A stretch of DNA of 64,000 nt, taken from contig NZ_FOJA01000001.1 of assembly GCF_900110535.1 (NCBI RefSeq), positions 1,585,393 to 1,649,392 on the forward strand, written 5' to 3'. The translations under genes were made by a program, and so were the position numbers. A model generated the notes under the pieces. The model worked only from the letters and a program-made list of their open reading frames with translations. It did not search any database and was not told the DNA's origin. Of this stretch, positions 55,353 to 64,000 are shown piece after piece; position 1 is the first letter of the stretch; every line of letters begins with the position of its first letter. The stretch is from Halobacterium jilantaiense (GTDB lineage: Archaea > Halobacteriota > Halobacteria > Halobacteriales > Halobacteriaceae).

Positions 55353-55826
55353 TCAGTCGAAGTGCCCCGTGACGGTCCCGCAGGCCTCGCAGACGGTCCG
55401 AATCTCCGAGCGGTCGTCGGCCAGTTCGAGGTCCTGCGTGGTCTCGTCGCCGCAGTCCGGGCACGCCCGGAGTACCTCGGTGTCGCCGGGGTCCTGTGGC
55501 GCGCCGACGGCGAGCGCGCGCACGGGCTCGTCGCCCTCGTTGACGCCCTGCTGGAACTCCCCGGGACCGAACCGCACGAGCTCTCCCGCCTCGACGGTGA
55601 CGTCGTCCTGGTCTTCGAGGGTCCGGAACGTCACCGCGCCGTCGAGGACGTAGAACACCTCCTCCTGTTCGGCGTGGGCGTGGAACCCGTACGCGAAGCT
55701 GTCCCCGGGTTCGAGTTCGTAGAAGTTCATCGCGGCGTCGGCCAGCCCGAGCGCGTCGGTCAGCGGGAGGCTGCGGGCCGCCGGCCCCATCCGGGAGTCG
55801 AGGTCGTCCAGGCGCACTTTCCGCAT
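55353..55826 (-). CDS. Cupin protein with C-terminal zinc ribbon
   Basis: This 157-residue protein has a cupin barrel (residues about 35-100) with metal ligands in HAHAEQEEVFYVLDG and FGPGEFQQGVNEGDEPV, fused to a zinc ribbon with CPDCGDE and CEACGTV. The fusion is distinctive. Function is unknown; redox or metal sensing is a guess given the DCC oxidoreductase gene 2 nt downstream. An AT box near 55849-55857 fits a leaderless start. Confidence 0.85.
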   Translation of the reverse strand: MRKVRLDDLDSRMGPAARSLPLTDALGLADAAMNFYELEPGDSFAYGFHAHAEQEEVFYVLDGAVTFRTLEDQDDVTVEAGELVRFGPGEFQQGVNEGDEPVRALAVGAPQDPGDTEVLRACPDCGDETTQDLELADDRSEIRTVCEACGTVTGHFD

Positions 55827-56110
55827 ACGTCCGGATTCCGGTCGGCGCGCGCATAAGCCCTCGGGAGTCATTGGCTGGGAGGTCGCCGCCGGGGATGGAG
55901 CCAGTCACTTCGAGGCTCGGAAAGCCCCGAGCCTGTGGACTCGGGAGGCTCGCCCCGTTCAGTCCGCCCGTCACCGGCTGGCCAGCCGGCAGAAACGACG
56001 CTGCTTCCGCAGCCGGTAGCGGGGTGGGAAATCGAGAGGGGCGGCTGGCTGAGCGAAGGCGGCCGACGCAAGGACCGAAGCGACCAGCGGGAGCGAGGCG
56101 CGCAGAGAGG

Positions 56111-56135
56111 GTCACGTGAGCGCCGCGAACGTGAC
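56111..56135. repeat. Inverted repeat around GAGCGCCGCGA core
   Basis: GTCACGT (56111-56117) and ACGTGAC (56129-56135) enclose the 11-nt core GAGCGCCGCGA. The arms form a perfect 7-bp stem unrelated in sequence to the neighbouring element. Confidence 0.65.
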
Positions 56136-56138
56136 TTG

Positions 56139-56633
<495 letters not shown>

Positions 56634-56728
56634 CCGTCGCTGTCGCGGTTGTTCGCCGAAGAAAGTGGTCTCGGGCTGTGCGTCGCGCGTTCGTGACGAA
56701 TCGGCGTCGGATGAGCGGGCGGAGGGGG

Positions 56729-56890
56729 TTACGACCGGTCGATTTCGAGCTGGTCTCGGAGCTGCTGGAGGGTCTCGCTGTCGGAGATGTCGTCGAGCCG
56801 CTCCTGGAAGTGCTCCTCGCAGACGGCGACCTTCAGGCCGTCTTTCTCGACGGTGAGGTCGGCGTCCCGGTCGCAGTAGTGACACTGCAT
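56729..56890 (-). CDS. DUF6757-like small zinc-binding protein
   Basis: This 53-residue protein begins MQCHYCDRDADLTVEKDG and has VCEEHFQERL. C3, C6, C24 and H27 form a likely treble-clef-like zinc site. I recall this as the haloarchaeal DUF6757 family. It is convergent with the ferredoxin gene. Confidence 0.75.
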   Translation of the reverse strand: MQCHYCDRDADLTVEKDGLKVAVCEEHFQERLDDISDSETLQQLRDQLEIDRS

Positions 56891-56966
56891 ACGCGATGAT
56901 TGGGGCCGGAGCCTCGTGAACCTCACGGCAGGGGCACGACTGGGGGACGGAAGAGGTATGCTAGCG

Positions 56967-57770
56967 TCAGTCGAGGCGCTGGCGGACGGCGTCGTAGGCG
57001 TCGCGGTCGAGGCCGGCCCTCCCGAGCGTGCGCTCGTGGGCGTCGGTGCCGCCGGTCGGGAGGAGGTCGTGAGTCTCGACGGCGTCGGCGACAAGCGCGT
57101 GACCGCCGTCGCCCGGGGTCTGACCGACGGGTCGGTCGTAGGGGTAGGAGACTTCGACTGCGTCGAGGTCGGCACAGAGCGCGAGCGCCGCTTCGGGGTC
57201 GTCGTAGCGCAGCGGGTGGGCGAGGCCGACGAGCCCGCAGGCCTCGGTGAGCAGGTCGATGCCGGCCTCGATGTCGGGGACGTCGCGGGCGACGAAACAC
57301 GGGCCGTCGTTGCCGATGAGGTCGGCGAAGACGGCGTTCAGCTCGTCGTAGTCGGTGTCGGGGTGGTCGACGGTCGCGCGTGCGATGTGCGGCCGTCCGA
57401 GCCCTTCCCGGGGTTCGAGGTCGAGGTCGACGCCGAGTTCGGCTTCGACGTGCTCGATGATGCGGCGGCCGCGCTCCACGCGGTCGCGCTGGATGCGTTC
57501 GCACTCGGCGACGAGCGCGTCGGTGCGGCGGACGCCGTAGCCCAGTAAGTCGACGCGCTGGTCGCCGGCGTCGACGCGGAGTTCGATACCGTGGACGACG
57601 GTGACGCCGTCGCGTTCGCTGACCGGCCGGTCGAGCCCCGGGTGGAGGCGGTCGTGGTCGGTGACGGCGACCGCGGAGACGCCGGCGTCTCGGGCCGCGG
57701 CGGGCACCTCGTCGAGTTCGAGAGTGCCGTCTGAGTTGGTGGTGTGGACGTGGAGGTCCGCGTAGGCCAT
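56967..57770 (-). CDS. PHP-domain metal-dependent phosphoesterase
   Basis: This 267-residue protein has the PHP-domain metal motifs: ADLHVHTTNSDGT (residues 4-16), AVTDHDRLHPG, VVHGIELRVD, GLVGLAHPLRYDD and GGTDAHERT near the end. Such enzymes hydrolyse phosphate esters, for example 3',5'-nucleotides. The start is at 57770 (MAYADLHVHT) with an AT box near 57795-57800. It is cytoplasmic. Confidence 0.9.
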   Translation of the reverse strand: MAYADLHVHTTNSDGTLELDEVPAAARDAGVSAVAVTDHDRLHPGLDRPVSERDGVTVVHGIELRVDAGDQRVDLLGYGVRRTDALVAECERIQRDRVERGRRIIEHVEAELGVDLDLEPREGLGRPHIARATVDHPDTDYDELNAVFADLIGNDGPCFVARDVPDIEAGIDLLTEACGLVGLAHPLRYDDPEAALALCADLDAVEVSYPYDRPVGQTPGDGGHALVADAVETHDLLPTGGTDAHERTLGRAGLDRDAYDAVRQRLD

Positions 57771-57900
57771 ACGGGGACGGGGTCGCGCCGCCACCTAAGC
57801 GCCGCGGTCGGGCTCGCGTATAGACGTGACTAAGGTGCCTTTAACCATCATAATTGTTGATGGGGAATGCTCTTGTGTGGCGGCGACGACTCCCGAATCG

Positions 57901-58182
57901 ATGACGCTCAAAGAGACCGCCGACCTGCTGCGCGATCAGGAGTACCCGACCAGCGCGTCCGCGCTCGCCGCTGCCTGCGGAGACGTGGAACTCGAGGAGG
58001 CCGGCGGCGAGGACCTGCGGACGGTCATCGCCCGCACCGGCGACGACCAGTTCTCGTCCGCGACCGAGGCGACGTTCGCGGTGTACGGCGCGCTGCCCGC
58101 CGACGCGGTCGGTCGCGTCGGGTACAGCGACCGCGACCCAGACCCGATGGGCACGGGCGGCGCGGAGCCTGTCTCGTTCTGA
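57901..58182 (+). CDS. DUF5789-like haloarchaeal protein
   Basis: This 93-residue protein has LLRDQEYPTSASALAAACGDVEL and AVYGALPADAVGRVGYSDRDPDPMG, hallmarks I recall for the haloarchaeal DUF5789 family. Function is unknown. ATG at 57901 is chosen; a GTG at 57877 would fit the AT box CATAATTGTT at 57848-57857 better for a leaderless start. Confidence 0.75.
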   Translation: MTLKETADLLRDQEYPTSASALAAACGDVELEEAGGEDLRTVIARTGDDQFSSATEATFAVYGALPADAVGRVGYSDRDPDPMGTGGAEPVSF

Positions 58183-58261
58183 CCGCACGGGCGTGTGACT
58201 CGTTGGCACCTCCGACAGTTTGATATTGGATAGTTGACTACAGTGTATGTGTGTAGTTACC

Positions 58262-58429
58262 ATGTCTATGGGTGCCTACGACGAAGACGAACATGAACGC
58301 CGTGAGGCAAAGCACAGCGTCGAAGTCTCGGACGACGACACGCGGTCCACGTACGAGGGCTCCGTCGAGTTCGACTCCGGCGACTCCACCGAGGAGTTGC
58401 TCGACCAGTTCGAGCAGATGAAGAGCTAG
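58262..58429 (+). CDS. DUF5786-like small acidic protein
   Basis: This 55-residue protein (MSMGAYDEDEHERRE..., ending GDSTEELLDQFEQMKS) matches the haloarchaeal family I recall as DUF5786. It is very acidic and probably cytoplasmic. Function is unknown. Its stop overlaps the convergent membrane-protein gene by 4 nt. Confidence 0.8.
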   Translation: MSMGAYDEDEHERREAKHSVEVSDDDTRSTYEGSVEFDSGDSTEELLDQFEQMKS

Positions 58430-59169
58430 TTCCTGAGGACGTACAGCGACACGGTCGTCACGACGACCACGGCGACCACGTGGCCCGCCACCGCCGCCAC
58501 CAGCACGGGATGCCCCCAGAGGAACGGCAGTAACACGGCCTGGAGGACCCCGAACCCGAGCGTTCGGACGTCGACGCCCGCCAGCCGGTCGGCCGCCTCC
58601 GGCGAGAGGTCTCGGGTGAGCGACCGCCACAGCCCCACGACCGCCGCCCACCAGCCCGTGCCGATGCGGTAGCAGACGTCCCAGAGCACGAGCAGCGCGA
58701 GCGCCGACGGCACCACGGGCGGCTGCTCCCCGAGCAGGCTCGCGAACAGGGTCGCGCCGTCCCGCGGGTCCCAGACGAACAGGTACGTCATCAGGAGGAC
58801 GAACGAGAGCACGCCCAGCACCACCTCGATGCTGGACGCGAACAGGAGCCGGCGGTACGTCGGCGGGACGCCCGGGCCGCGCGCTCGCTTCCCGATGTCG
58901 AGCATGAACGCGCTGCCGGCGGCCGCCACCAGCACCGCCAGCGTCCCGGGCAGTATCGCGCCGGGGAGGTCGTAGACGGCGGCCAGCACGAGCACGCCCG
59001 CCTCGAACAGCAGGAACTGCACGACCACCGCCAACCGGTCGGAGATGTCGATACCGGGAATCGCGCCGACGATGCTCTCGTACACCCACGTCTCGCCGTA
59101 GACGCCGCCAGCGGTCGCCGGCTCGGGGGGCGCGGACGCCGGTGTGTCGTCGCCGCGCCCGTCAGTCAT
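58426..59169 (-). CDS. Six-span haloarchaeal membrane protein
   Basis: This 247-residue protein has an acidic N-terminus, then GVYGETWVYESIVGAIPGIDIS and about six membrane segments. The motif YGETWVYESIVGA is striking and seems conserved in haloarchaea, but I know no function. Its first 8 nt overlap the upstream dehydrogenase-like gene, so both share an operon. Confidence 0.72.
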   Translation of the reverse strand: MTDGRGDDTPASAPPEPATAGGVYGETWVYESIVGAIPGIDISDRLAVVVQFLLFEAGVLVLAAVYDLPGAILPGTLAVLVAAAGSAFMLDIGKRARGPGVPPTYRRLLFASSIEVVLGVLSFVLLMTYLFVWDPRDGATLFASLLGEQPPVVPSALALLVLWDVCYRIGTGWWAAVVGLWRSLTRDLSPEAADRLAGVDVRTLGFGVLQAVLLPFLWGHPVLVAAVAGHVVAVVVVTTVSLYVLRN

Positions 59170-60064
59170 CGACGGCCACCCCGCGCTCGCGGAGCGCGCG
59201 CTCGGCGGCCACGTCGAACGGCGTCAGGTCCACGTCGACGAGGTCCCGGATGCGGTCGTCGGTGACGACGACGGGGTTCTTCAGCCCGTGGATGAGGGGG
59301 TGGGCGACGCTCCGCGGCACGTCGGTCACGAGGTCCACCCAGTACGTCGACAGCGACGGGGACAGCACCGGAATCGGGAGAATGTACAGCCGGCGGCCCG
59401 CCAGCCGGGCGGTGCGTTCGAGCATCGCCTGATAGGAGAGCACGTCCGGCCCGCCGACCTCGTACGTGTCGCCGGCGGTCTCCGGGGCGTCGAGGACGCC
59501 GACGAGGTACGCGACGACGTCCGCGACGGCGATCGGCTGGCAGGGCGTCCGCACCCACTGCGGCGTCACCATCAGCGGCAGCCGGTCGACCAGCTGGAAG
59601 ACTAGCTCGAAGCTCGCGCTCCCGGCCCCGACGACGACCGCGGCCCGCAGCGTCGTCAGGTCGAACGCGGCGTTCGCGAGCACGGCCTCGACCTCCCGCC
59701 GGGATTCGAGGTGTTCGGAGAGGTCGCTGCCCTCCTCGCCGAGCCCGCCGAGATAGACCACGCGGTCGACGCCCGCGGCGTCCGCGGCCGCGGCGAAGTT
59801 CCGGGCGGCCCGGCGGTCGCGCTCGGCAAACCCCTCGCCGGCCCGCATCGAGTGGACGAGGTAGTAGGCGGCGTCGACGCCGTCGAAGACGCCGGTCAGC
59901 GACTCGGCGTCGAGCAGGTCGCCCTCCGCGACCTCGACGCCTTCGGGCGGGTCGTAGCCGGAGGCGTCGCGGACGAGCGCTCTGACGTCGTGGCCGGCAG
60001 CGACGAGTTCGGGAGCGAGCCGGCCGCCGACGAAGCCGGTCGCGCCAGTGACGAGTACGCGCAC
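59162..60064 (-). CDS. NAD(P)-binding NmrA/complex I 39-kDa-like protein
   Basis: This 300-residue atypical short-chain dehydrogenase has the Rossmann motif VLVTGATGFVGGRL, DLLDAESLTGVFDGVDAAYYLVHSM, VDRVVYLGGLGEEG and TPCQPIAVADVVAYLVG. The catalytic Tyr-Lys pair is absent, as in NmrA-like regulators and the complex I 39-kDa subunit group. I choose the GTG at 60064 (RVLVTGATG next) because ACTTAACC near 60084-60091 lies 27 nt upstream. A membrane protein gene overlaps its end by 8 nt. Confidence 0.85.
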   Translation of the reverse strand: MRVLVTGATGFVGGRLAPELVAAGHDVRALVRDASGYDPPEGVEVAEGDLLDAESLTGVFDGVDAAYYLVHSMRAGEGFAERDRRAARNFAAAADAAGVDRVVYLGGLGEEGSDLSEHLESRREVEAVLANAAFDLTTLRAAVVVGAGSASFELVFQLVDRLPLMVTPQWVRTPCQPIAVADVVAYLVGVLDAPETAGDTYEVGGPDVLSYQAMLERTARLAGRRLYILPIPVLSPSLSTYWVDLVTDVPRSVAHPLIHGLKNPVVVTDDRIRDLVDVDLTPFDVAAERALRERGVAVDD

Positions 60065-60197
60065 GACCACGCCAACGCACGGCGAGGGGTTAAGTGTCGG
60101 CCACGCTGGCACCCGCCCGCGTGTAACTATCGTGAGACATCCCGAGAGCTATGTAGCACACATTCCCGTACACACGCCTCAGACCCCCCTGTACCCC

Positions 60198-60207
60198 TAT
60201 TATAAAC
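60198..60207 (+). promoter_or_regulatory. TATA box of the pst operon
   Basis: TATTATAAAC is the most AT-rich box near here and lies about 33-42 nt before the pstS ATG. Upstream, GTGAGACATCCCGAGAGCTATGTAGCACACATTC could hold a phosphate-response site; Halobacterium pst promoters are known to be phosphate-regulated, but the exact element cannot be assigned by eye. Confidence 0.6.
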
Positions 60208-60239
60208 GGGTTTAGTACCGCACCGCCGGCATTCAGGTG

Positions 60240-61391
60240 ATGGCACCCGACCCAGACCGGCTGTCCGACGCGGTATCACGGCGGAAGTTCGTCGCGGCGA
60301 CCAGCGCCGCCGGCATTGCAGCAGTCGCCGGCTGCTCCAGTAACTCGGGCGACGGTGACAGCAGCGGTGACGCGGCCCAGACGGAGAACACTGCCCAGGA
60401 GAGCACCGCTGGCGACAGCCAGTCCCAGCAGCTCGCGACCGACACCCTGACCGGCGACGGCTCCTCGACCGTGTTCCCCATCGCGAACACGGGTGCCTCC
60501 TACTGGAACTCCAACCCGGAGCCCGGCGACGGGGACTACTTCCCCCAGGAGTGGGCCGACGAACTCGGCACCGACATGCGGCTCGCCGACTACTTCGCCA
60601 CCCAGTACGGCTGGGCGGAGAGCGGCGAGCGTTCGGTGCCGCCGTTCCGCGTCAGCATCGCGCTCTCGCACTCCGGCACCGGCATCGAGGGCGTCATGGA
60701 GGAGCGCATCGACATCGGTGACGCGAGCTCCACGGCGGAGGCGGAGCTCGCAGGCAGTGACGTCACCGACGAGGAGATGGACAAGTTCGTCGACCACGTG
60801 GTCGGCGTCGACGGGCAGCCCATCGTCGTCTCGAAGGAGATCAAGGACGCGGGCGTCGACCAGATCACCATCGAGGAGCTGCGAAAGATCTACCGGCAGG
60901 AAATCACGAACTGGAGCGAGCTCGGCGGCCCGGACAAGGAGATTCTCGCGCTCGGTCGCGCTCGCGGCTCCGGGACGAACACGGCGTTCCTCGTGAACGT
61001 CATGGGCGACGCGGAGGCGAGCATCTCGCCGGACCAGCGTTACGCGAAGAACCAGCAGCTCAAGCAGGCCGTCTCGCAGGCCGACAACGCCATCGCGTAC
61101 ATCGCGCTGGCGTTCGTCGAGCCGGACGGCCAGGTGCCGCCCATCGGCCTCGAAATCGACGGCACACTCTACGAGTACGGGGAGAACCTCGGCTCGAAGG
61201 AGTACCCGCTGGCGCGCGACCTCCACTGCTACACGTGGGAGGACACGAGTCGTCAGGAGGCCGCCTTCATCAACTTCCTGCTGTCCGACTTCGGTCAGAA
61301 GCACTTCGTCGAGTCGAAGGACTACTTCGCGCTGCCCGACGAGCGGCTCGAAACCCAGCGCGAGATGGTCGCGGCGAGCAACTACGAGTAA
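60240..61391 (+). CDS. pstS: Phosphate ABC transporter substrate-binding lipoprotein
   Basis: This 383-residue binding protein has a Tat leader (SRRKFVAATSAAG) and lipobox VAGC, then an acidic linker. The mature part has GDGSSTVFPIAN for the N-lobe phosphate loop, IDIGDASSTAEAEL, LRKIYRQEITNWSELGG and GRARGSGTNTAFL, as in PstS. It sits outside the membrane and hands phosphate to PstC/PstA. ATG at 60240 is preferred over GTG 60237. A hairpin at 61394-61412 follows its stop. Confidence 0.95.
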   Translation: MAPDPDRLSDAVSRRKFVAATSAAGIAAVAGCSSNSGDGDSSGDAAQTENTAQESTAGDSQSQQLATDTLTGDGSSTVFPIANTGASYWNSNPEPGDGDYFPQEWADELGTDMRLADYFATQYGWAESGERSVPPFRVSIALSHSGTGIEGVMEERIDIGDASSTAEAELAGSDVTDEEMDKFVDHVVGVDGQPIVVSKEIKDAGVDQITIEELRKIYRQEITNWSELGGPDKEILALGRARGSGTNTAFLVNVMGDAEASISPDQRYAKNQQLKQAVSQADNAIAYIALAFVEPDGQVPPIGLEIDGTLYEYGENLGSKEYPLARDLHCYTWEDTSRQEAAFINFLLSDFGQKHFVESKDYFALPDERLETQREMVAASNYE

Positions 61392-61393
61392 CG

Positions 61394-61412
61394 GACAGTC
61401 CCGCGGACTGTC
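61394..61412 (+). other. Stem-loop between pstS and pstC
   Basis: GACAGTCC-CGC-GGACTGTC forms a perfect 8-bp stem starting 3 nt after the pstS stop. No T-run follows. It may protect the pstS message and give more binding protein than permease; the effect is an inference. A similar stem follows the peptide-binding protein gene at 12376-12396. Confidence 0.5.
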
Positions 61413-61475
61413 AGCCTGTCATCCCCCTGCCGTCCGCTTTCGAGTACACCGAACACCCACACAGTTATCGCACAC

Positions 61476-62546
61476 ATGGCATCCAGAATCGTCGAGCGCT
61501 TCGAACACGTCCGGTCCCGGAACGAGGACGCCGCGCTGGTCTTGCTGGCGGTGACCGCGCTGTCGCTGGTGGCGGCGTTCGTCCTGTTCTACCTGCAGTC
61601 CCGGTGGACCGTCGTCCCGGTGGCGTCGTTTCTCCTGTTGACCGTGGTCGGCTGGGTGAAGTATCAGGCGACAATCGCCCGCGGCCTGACGTTCGTCATG
61701 ACCGTCGCGACGGTCGGCGTCCTCGGACTCATCGTCGTGTTCCTCGTCGTTCGCGCGTGGCCGGCGTTCGACCAGATGGGACTGGCGGCGCTGTACCGGG
61801 TCGAGGAGCCGCTCTGGCCGCCCCGACCGGACTCGTCGTGGTCGCTCGCGCCGATGATTGTCGGCACGCTGATGACGACGGTAATCGCGACGGTGGTCGC
61901 CGCACCCCTCGGCGTCGCTGGCGCACTCTACATCAGCGAAATCGCGTCCGACACCACTCGCGAGGTCGTGAAACCCGGCATCGAGCTGATGGCGGGAATC
62001 CCCTCCATCACGTACGGCTTCATCGGGTTCGTCGTCGTGAACCAATTCTTCTACGAGGAGTTCCAGACGTCGACGATTGGGAACTACTTCACCGTCGGGA
62101 CGATGGTGGGCATCATGGCGCTGCCGACCATCGTGTCGGTCGCCGAGGACGCCATTTCGACGGTGCCCGAGGCGATGAAGAGCGGGGCGCTGGCCGTCGG
62201 GACGACGAACTGGCAGACGATGAAGAGCGTCACCCTGCCGTCGGCGTTCTCCGGCGTCTCCGCCGCGGTCCTACTCGGTGTCGGGCGCGCGATGGGGGAG
62301 ACGATGGCGGCGACGGTGATGATTCCGCACACGAAGGGGTTCGCGGACCCCGTCTACGACGTGTTCGGCGGCGTCGGGGAGACGCTAACGACCGTCATCG
62401 CCTTCGAGGGCGGGAACGCCGGGGGCCGCCACATCGAGGGGCTGTTCGCGGCCGGCGTCGTCCTGTTCGTGATGGTGCTCGTTCTGAGCGTCAGCGCGCA
62501 GGTGATTCAGGCCCGCATGCGGAACAAGTACGGTGGTGACCGATGA
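61476..62546 (+). CDS. pstC: Phosphate ABC transporter permease
   Basis: This 356-residue permease has about eight membrane segments. The EAA-like loop reads VPEAMKSGALAVGTTNWQTMKSVTLPSAFSGVSAAVLLGVGRAMGETMA, as in PstC. Extra N-terminal segments before the core are usual in haloarchaea. Its stop overlaps the pstA ATG (ATGA). Confidence 0.95.
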   Translation: MASRIVERFEHVRSRNEDAALVLLAVTALSLVAAFVLFYLQSRWTVVPVASFLLLTVVGWVKYQATIARGLTFVMTVATVGVLGLIVVFLVVRAWPAFDQMGLAALYRVEEPLWPPRPDSSWSLAPMIVGTLMTTVIATVVAAPLGVAGALYISEIASDTTREVVKPGIELMAGIPSITYGFIGFVVVNQFFYEEFQTSTIGNYFTVGTMVGIMALPTIVSVAEDAISTVPEAMKSGALAVGTTNWQTMKSVTLPSAFSGVSAAVLLGVGRAMGETMAATVMIPHTKGFADPVYDVFGGVGETLTTVIAFEGGNAGGRHIEGLFAAGVVLFVMVLVLSVSAQVIQARMRNKYGGDR

Positions 62547-64000
62547 GCACGGTTGCCCGGAGCGAACTCGTCGCCACTGAGACGACGCTCCGCGAATACG
62601 TGTCGACGGGCGTGATGGCGGTCGGCGTGGTGCTGTTCCTCGCCAGTTGGGCCGTCCTGTTCCAGTGGGTCGGCGACAGCACGCCCGTCCTCGGCGTGGA
62701 CGTGTTCACGCTGTTCGGCGTGCTGCTGCTCGCGATGGCCGCCGGTATCGCCGGGGTCGGTGTCGCCGCCCGGCTCGGCTACGTGTCCGCGTCGCCGTCG
62801 TCGTCCGCCGGCCTCGTCGTCGGCGGGCTGTTCGGCGGCGCTGGGTTCGCGACCGGCGGACTAGTGGCGTCCCAGACGCTCGGGATGGGGGCCGTCGGCT
62901 GGCTGGCGACCGCGCTCGCCGCCGGCGTCGCCGTCGCCGCGCTCGCCGTCGTCCCGCGCGAGGACATCGGGTCGACGTTCCCGCCGGCGCTGTACCTCGC
63001 GTTCGTCGGCGCGCTGCTCGTCACGGGCGTCCTCGATGTCGGATGGTCGTGGTCGCCGGACACCATCTCCGCGACGTTCTCCGGGCCCGTGATGGTGCCC
63101 GTGCTGACCATCACGGGGTCGCTGATCGGCTCCTGGAGCGCCGCGAAGGCGCGCGCCGGCTTCGGAACGCAGGGCCGCGAGGGCGGCGCGTTCTACCTGA
63201 TTCGGCTGAGCGTCTTCGGGATGCTCGGTGTCCTCGCGTTGCTCGTCGGCTTCATCGTGAAGAACGGGCTGGAGACGGCGCTGACGCGGGCGCGGGTCGG
63301 GCTCGGCGGCCACCTCGACCTGCCCGGGGCGCTGTTCGGCGTGCAGTTGCCGGACTGGACGGTGCCGTTCGTCGACCTCAAACTGCCGTTCGTGACAAAC
63401 GTCACCCAGAACCTCTACATCGAGGTCCCGGGGCTCGCGCCCGCCATTCTCGGGACGCTCTGGCTGGTCGCCGGCGCGATGCTGTTCGCCATCCCGCTCG
63501 GACTCGCGGCGGCCATCTACCTCGCCGAGTACACCGAGAGCCGGCGGTTCCGGCAGGTCGTGGAGGTCGCGACCAACGGCCTCTGGAGCACACCGAGCAT
63601 CGTGTTCGGGCTGTTCGGTCTGGCGTTCCTCGTTCCCCGGTTCAGCGGCGGGAAGTCGCTGCTGTCGGGCCAGCTCGTCCTCGGCTTCATGCTCCTGCCG
63701 CTGGTCGTCATCACGAGCTACGAGTCCATCGTCGCCGTCCCGGACGAGTACCGGGACGCGAGCGCAGCGCTCGGCGTGACCCAGTGGCAGACGATCAAGA
63801 GCGCCGTGCTGCCGGCGGCGATGCCGGGTGTCATCACCGGTGTCATCCTCGGCGTCGGCCGCATCGCCGGCGAGACCGCGCCGCTCCTGCTCGTGTACGG
63901 CGGACAACCGTTCTCCGACAAGAACCCGAGCGTGCTGTCGTCGTTCGAGTTCACGAGTTCGCCGCCGTTCGTCTCCAACTCGGCGCTGATGGAGCGCGGC
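62543..64000 (+). CDS. pstA: Phosphate ABC transporter permease (3' end outside window)
   Basis: The 486 visible residues begin MSTVARSELVATETTLREY and include a long N-terminal region with six or so extra membrane segments (to about 290), much longer than bacterial PstA. The core has SIVFGLFGLAFLVPRFSGG and VPDEYRDASAALGVTQWQTIKSAVLPAAMPGVITGVILGVGRIAGETAPLLL. The frame has no stop before the window end, so the gene is cut. ATGA overlap with pstC shows coupling. The ATPase gene pstB is expected beyond the edge. Confidence 0.94.
   Translation, partial: MSTVARSELVATETTLREYVSTGVMAVGVVLFLASWAVLFQWVGDSTPVLGVDVFTLFGVLLLAMAAGIAGVGVAARLGYVSASPSSSAGLVVGGLFGGAGFATGGLVASQTLGMGAVGWLATALAAGVAVAALAVVPREDIGSTFPPALYLAFVGALLVTGVLDVGWSWSPDTISATFSGPVMVPVLTITGSLIGSWSAAKARAGFGTQGREGGAFYLIRLSVFGMLGVLALLVGFIVKNGLETALTRARVGLGGHLDLPGALFGVQLPDWTVPFVDLKLPFVTNVTQNLYIEVPGLAPAILGTLWLVAGAMLFAIPLGLAAAIYLAEYTESRRFRQVVEVATNGLWSTPSIVFGLFGLAFLVPRFSGGKSLLSGQLVLGFMLLPLVVITSYESIVAVPDEYRDASAALGVTQWQTIKSAVLPAAMPGVITGVILGVGRIAGETAPLLLVYGGQPFSDKNPSVLSSFEFTSSPPFVSNSALMERG

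Overview
The window is a high-GC haloarchaeal chromosome segment. Proteins are strongly acidic. Most genes have an AT-rich box about 27 nt before the start codon and no Shine-Dalgarno site, which fits leaderless mRNAs. Lipoproteins carry Tat-type twin-arginine leaders with a lipobox. Many small genes resemble families I know only from halophilic archaea. One rRNA operon with a tandem promoter array makes Halobacterium or a close relative the best guess. That is an inference from layout and recalled sequences, not from a database search.

Layout. 1-8.4 kb: RNase P RNA, an AMMECR1 protein, NAD salvage genes (nicotinate phosphoribosyltransferase and a probable nicotinamidase) around two tandem Hvo_1808-type lipoproteins, a PsiE-like membrane protein, an M23-like protein and a lipoate ligase-like protein. 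8.6-17.2 kb: dihydroorotase, then a complete minus-strand oligopeptide ABC importer with an unusually long double ATPase. 17.2-24.6 kb: universal stress proteins, a GNAT protein, a DHH phosphoesterase, BtpA/PfkB neighbours and ribosomal protein S6e. 24.6-35.2 kb: an intergenic hairpin cluster, aldehyde dehydrogenase, a beta-CASP nuclease, a heme-copper-like membrane protein, a siroheme nitrite/sulfite reductase, small acidic genes, a two-domain DNA-binding protein and an M20 peptidase. 35.2-43.8 kb: tRNA-Lys with a duplicated 3' end, tRNA-Cys, and the rRNA operon on the minus strand (five tandem promoters, 16S, tRNA-Ala, 23S, 5S, terminator). 44-60 kb: chromatin protein MC1, an AbrB-like gene coupled to pyrD, pheST, an HD hydrolase, an acyl-CoA dehydrogenase, two paralogous lipoproteins, a zinc-type ferredoxin and several small haloarchaeal families. 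60.2-64 kb: the start of a pst phosphate-uptake operon, cut by the window end in pstA.

How it works together. Much is housekeeping: translation (rRNA, S6e, PheRS, tRNAs, RNase P), pyrimidine synthesis (pyrC and pyrD, 36 kb apart), NAD salvage, and peptide and phosphate import. The least explained material is non-coding. It includes a row of perfect hairpins at 24.9-25.1 kb, a row of hairpins in the 23S leader that compete with the processing stem, hairpins that share a core but have different complementary arms, and an attachment-site-like duplication of the tRNA-Lys 3' end. I saw no CRISPR array, transposase or integrase.
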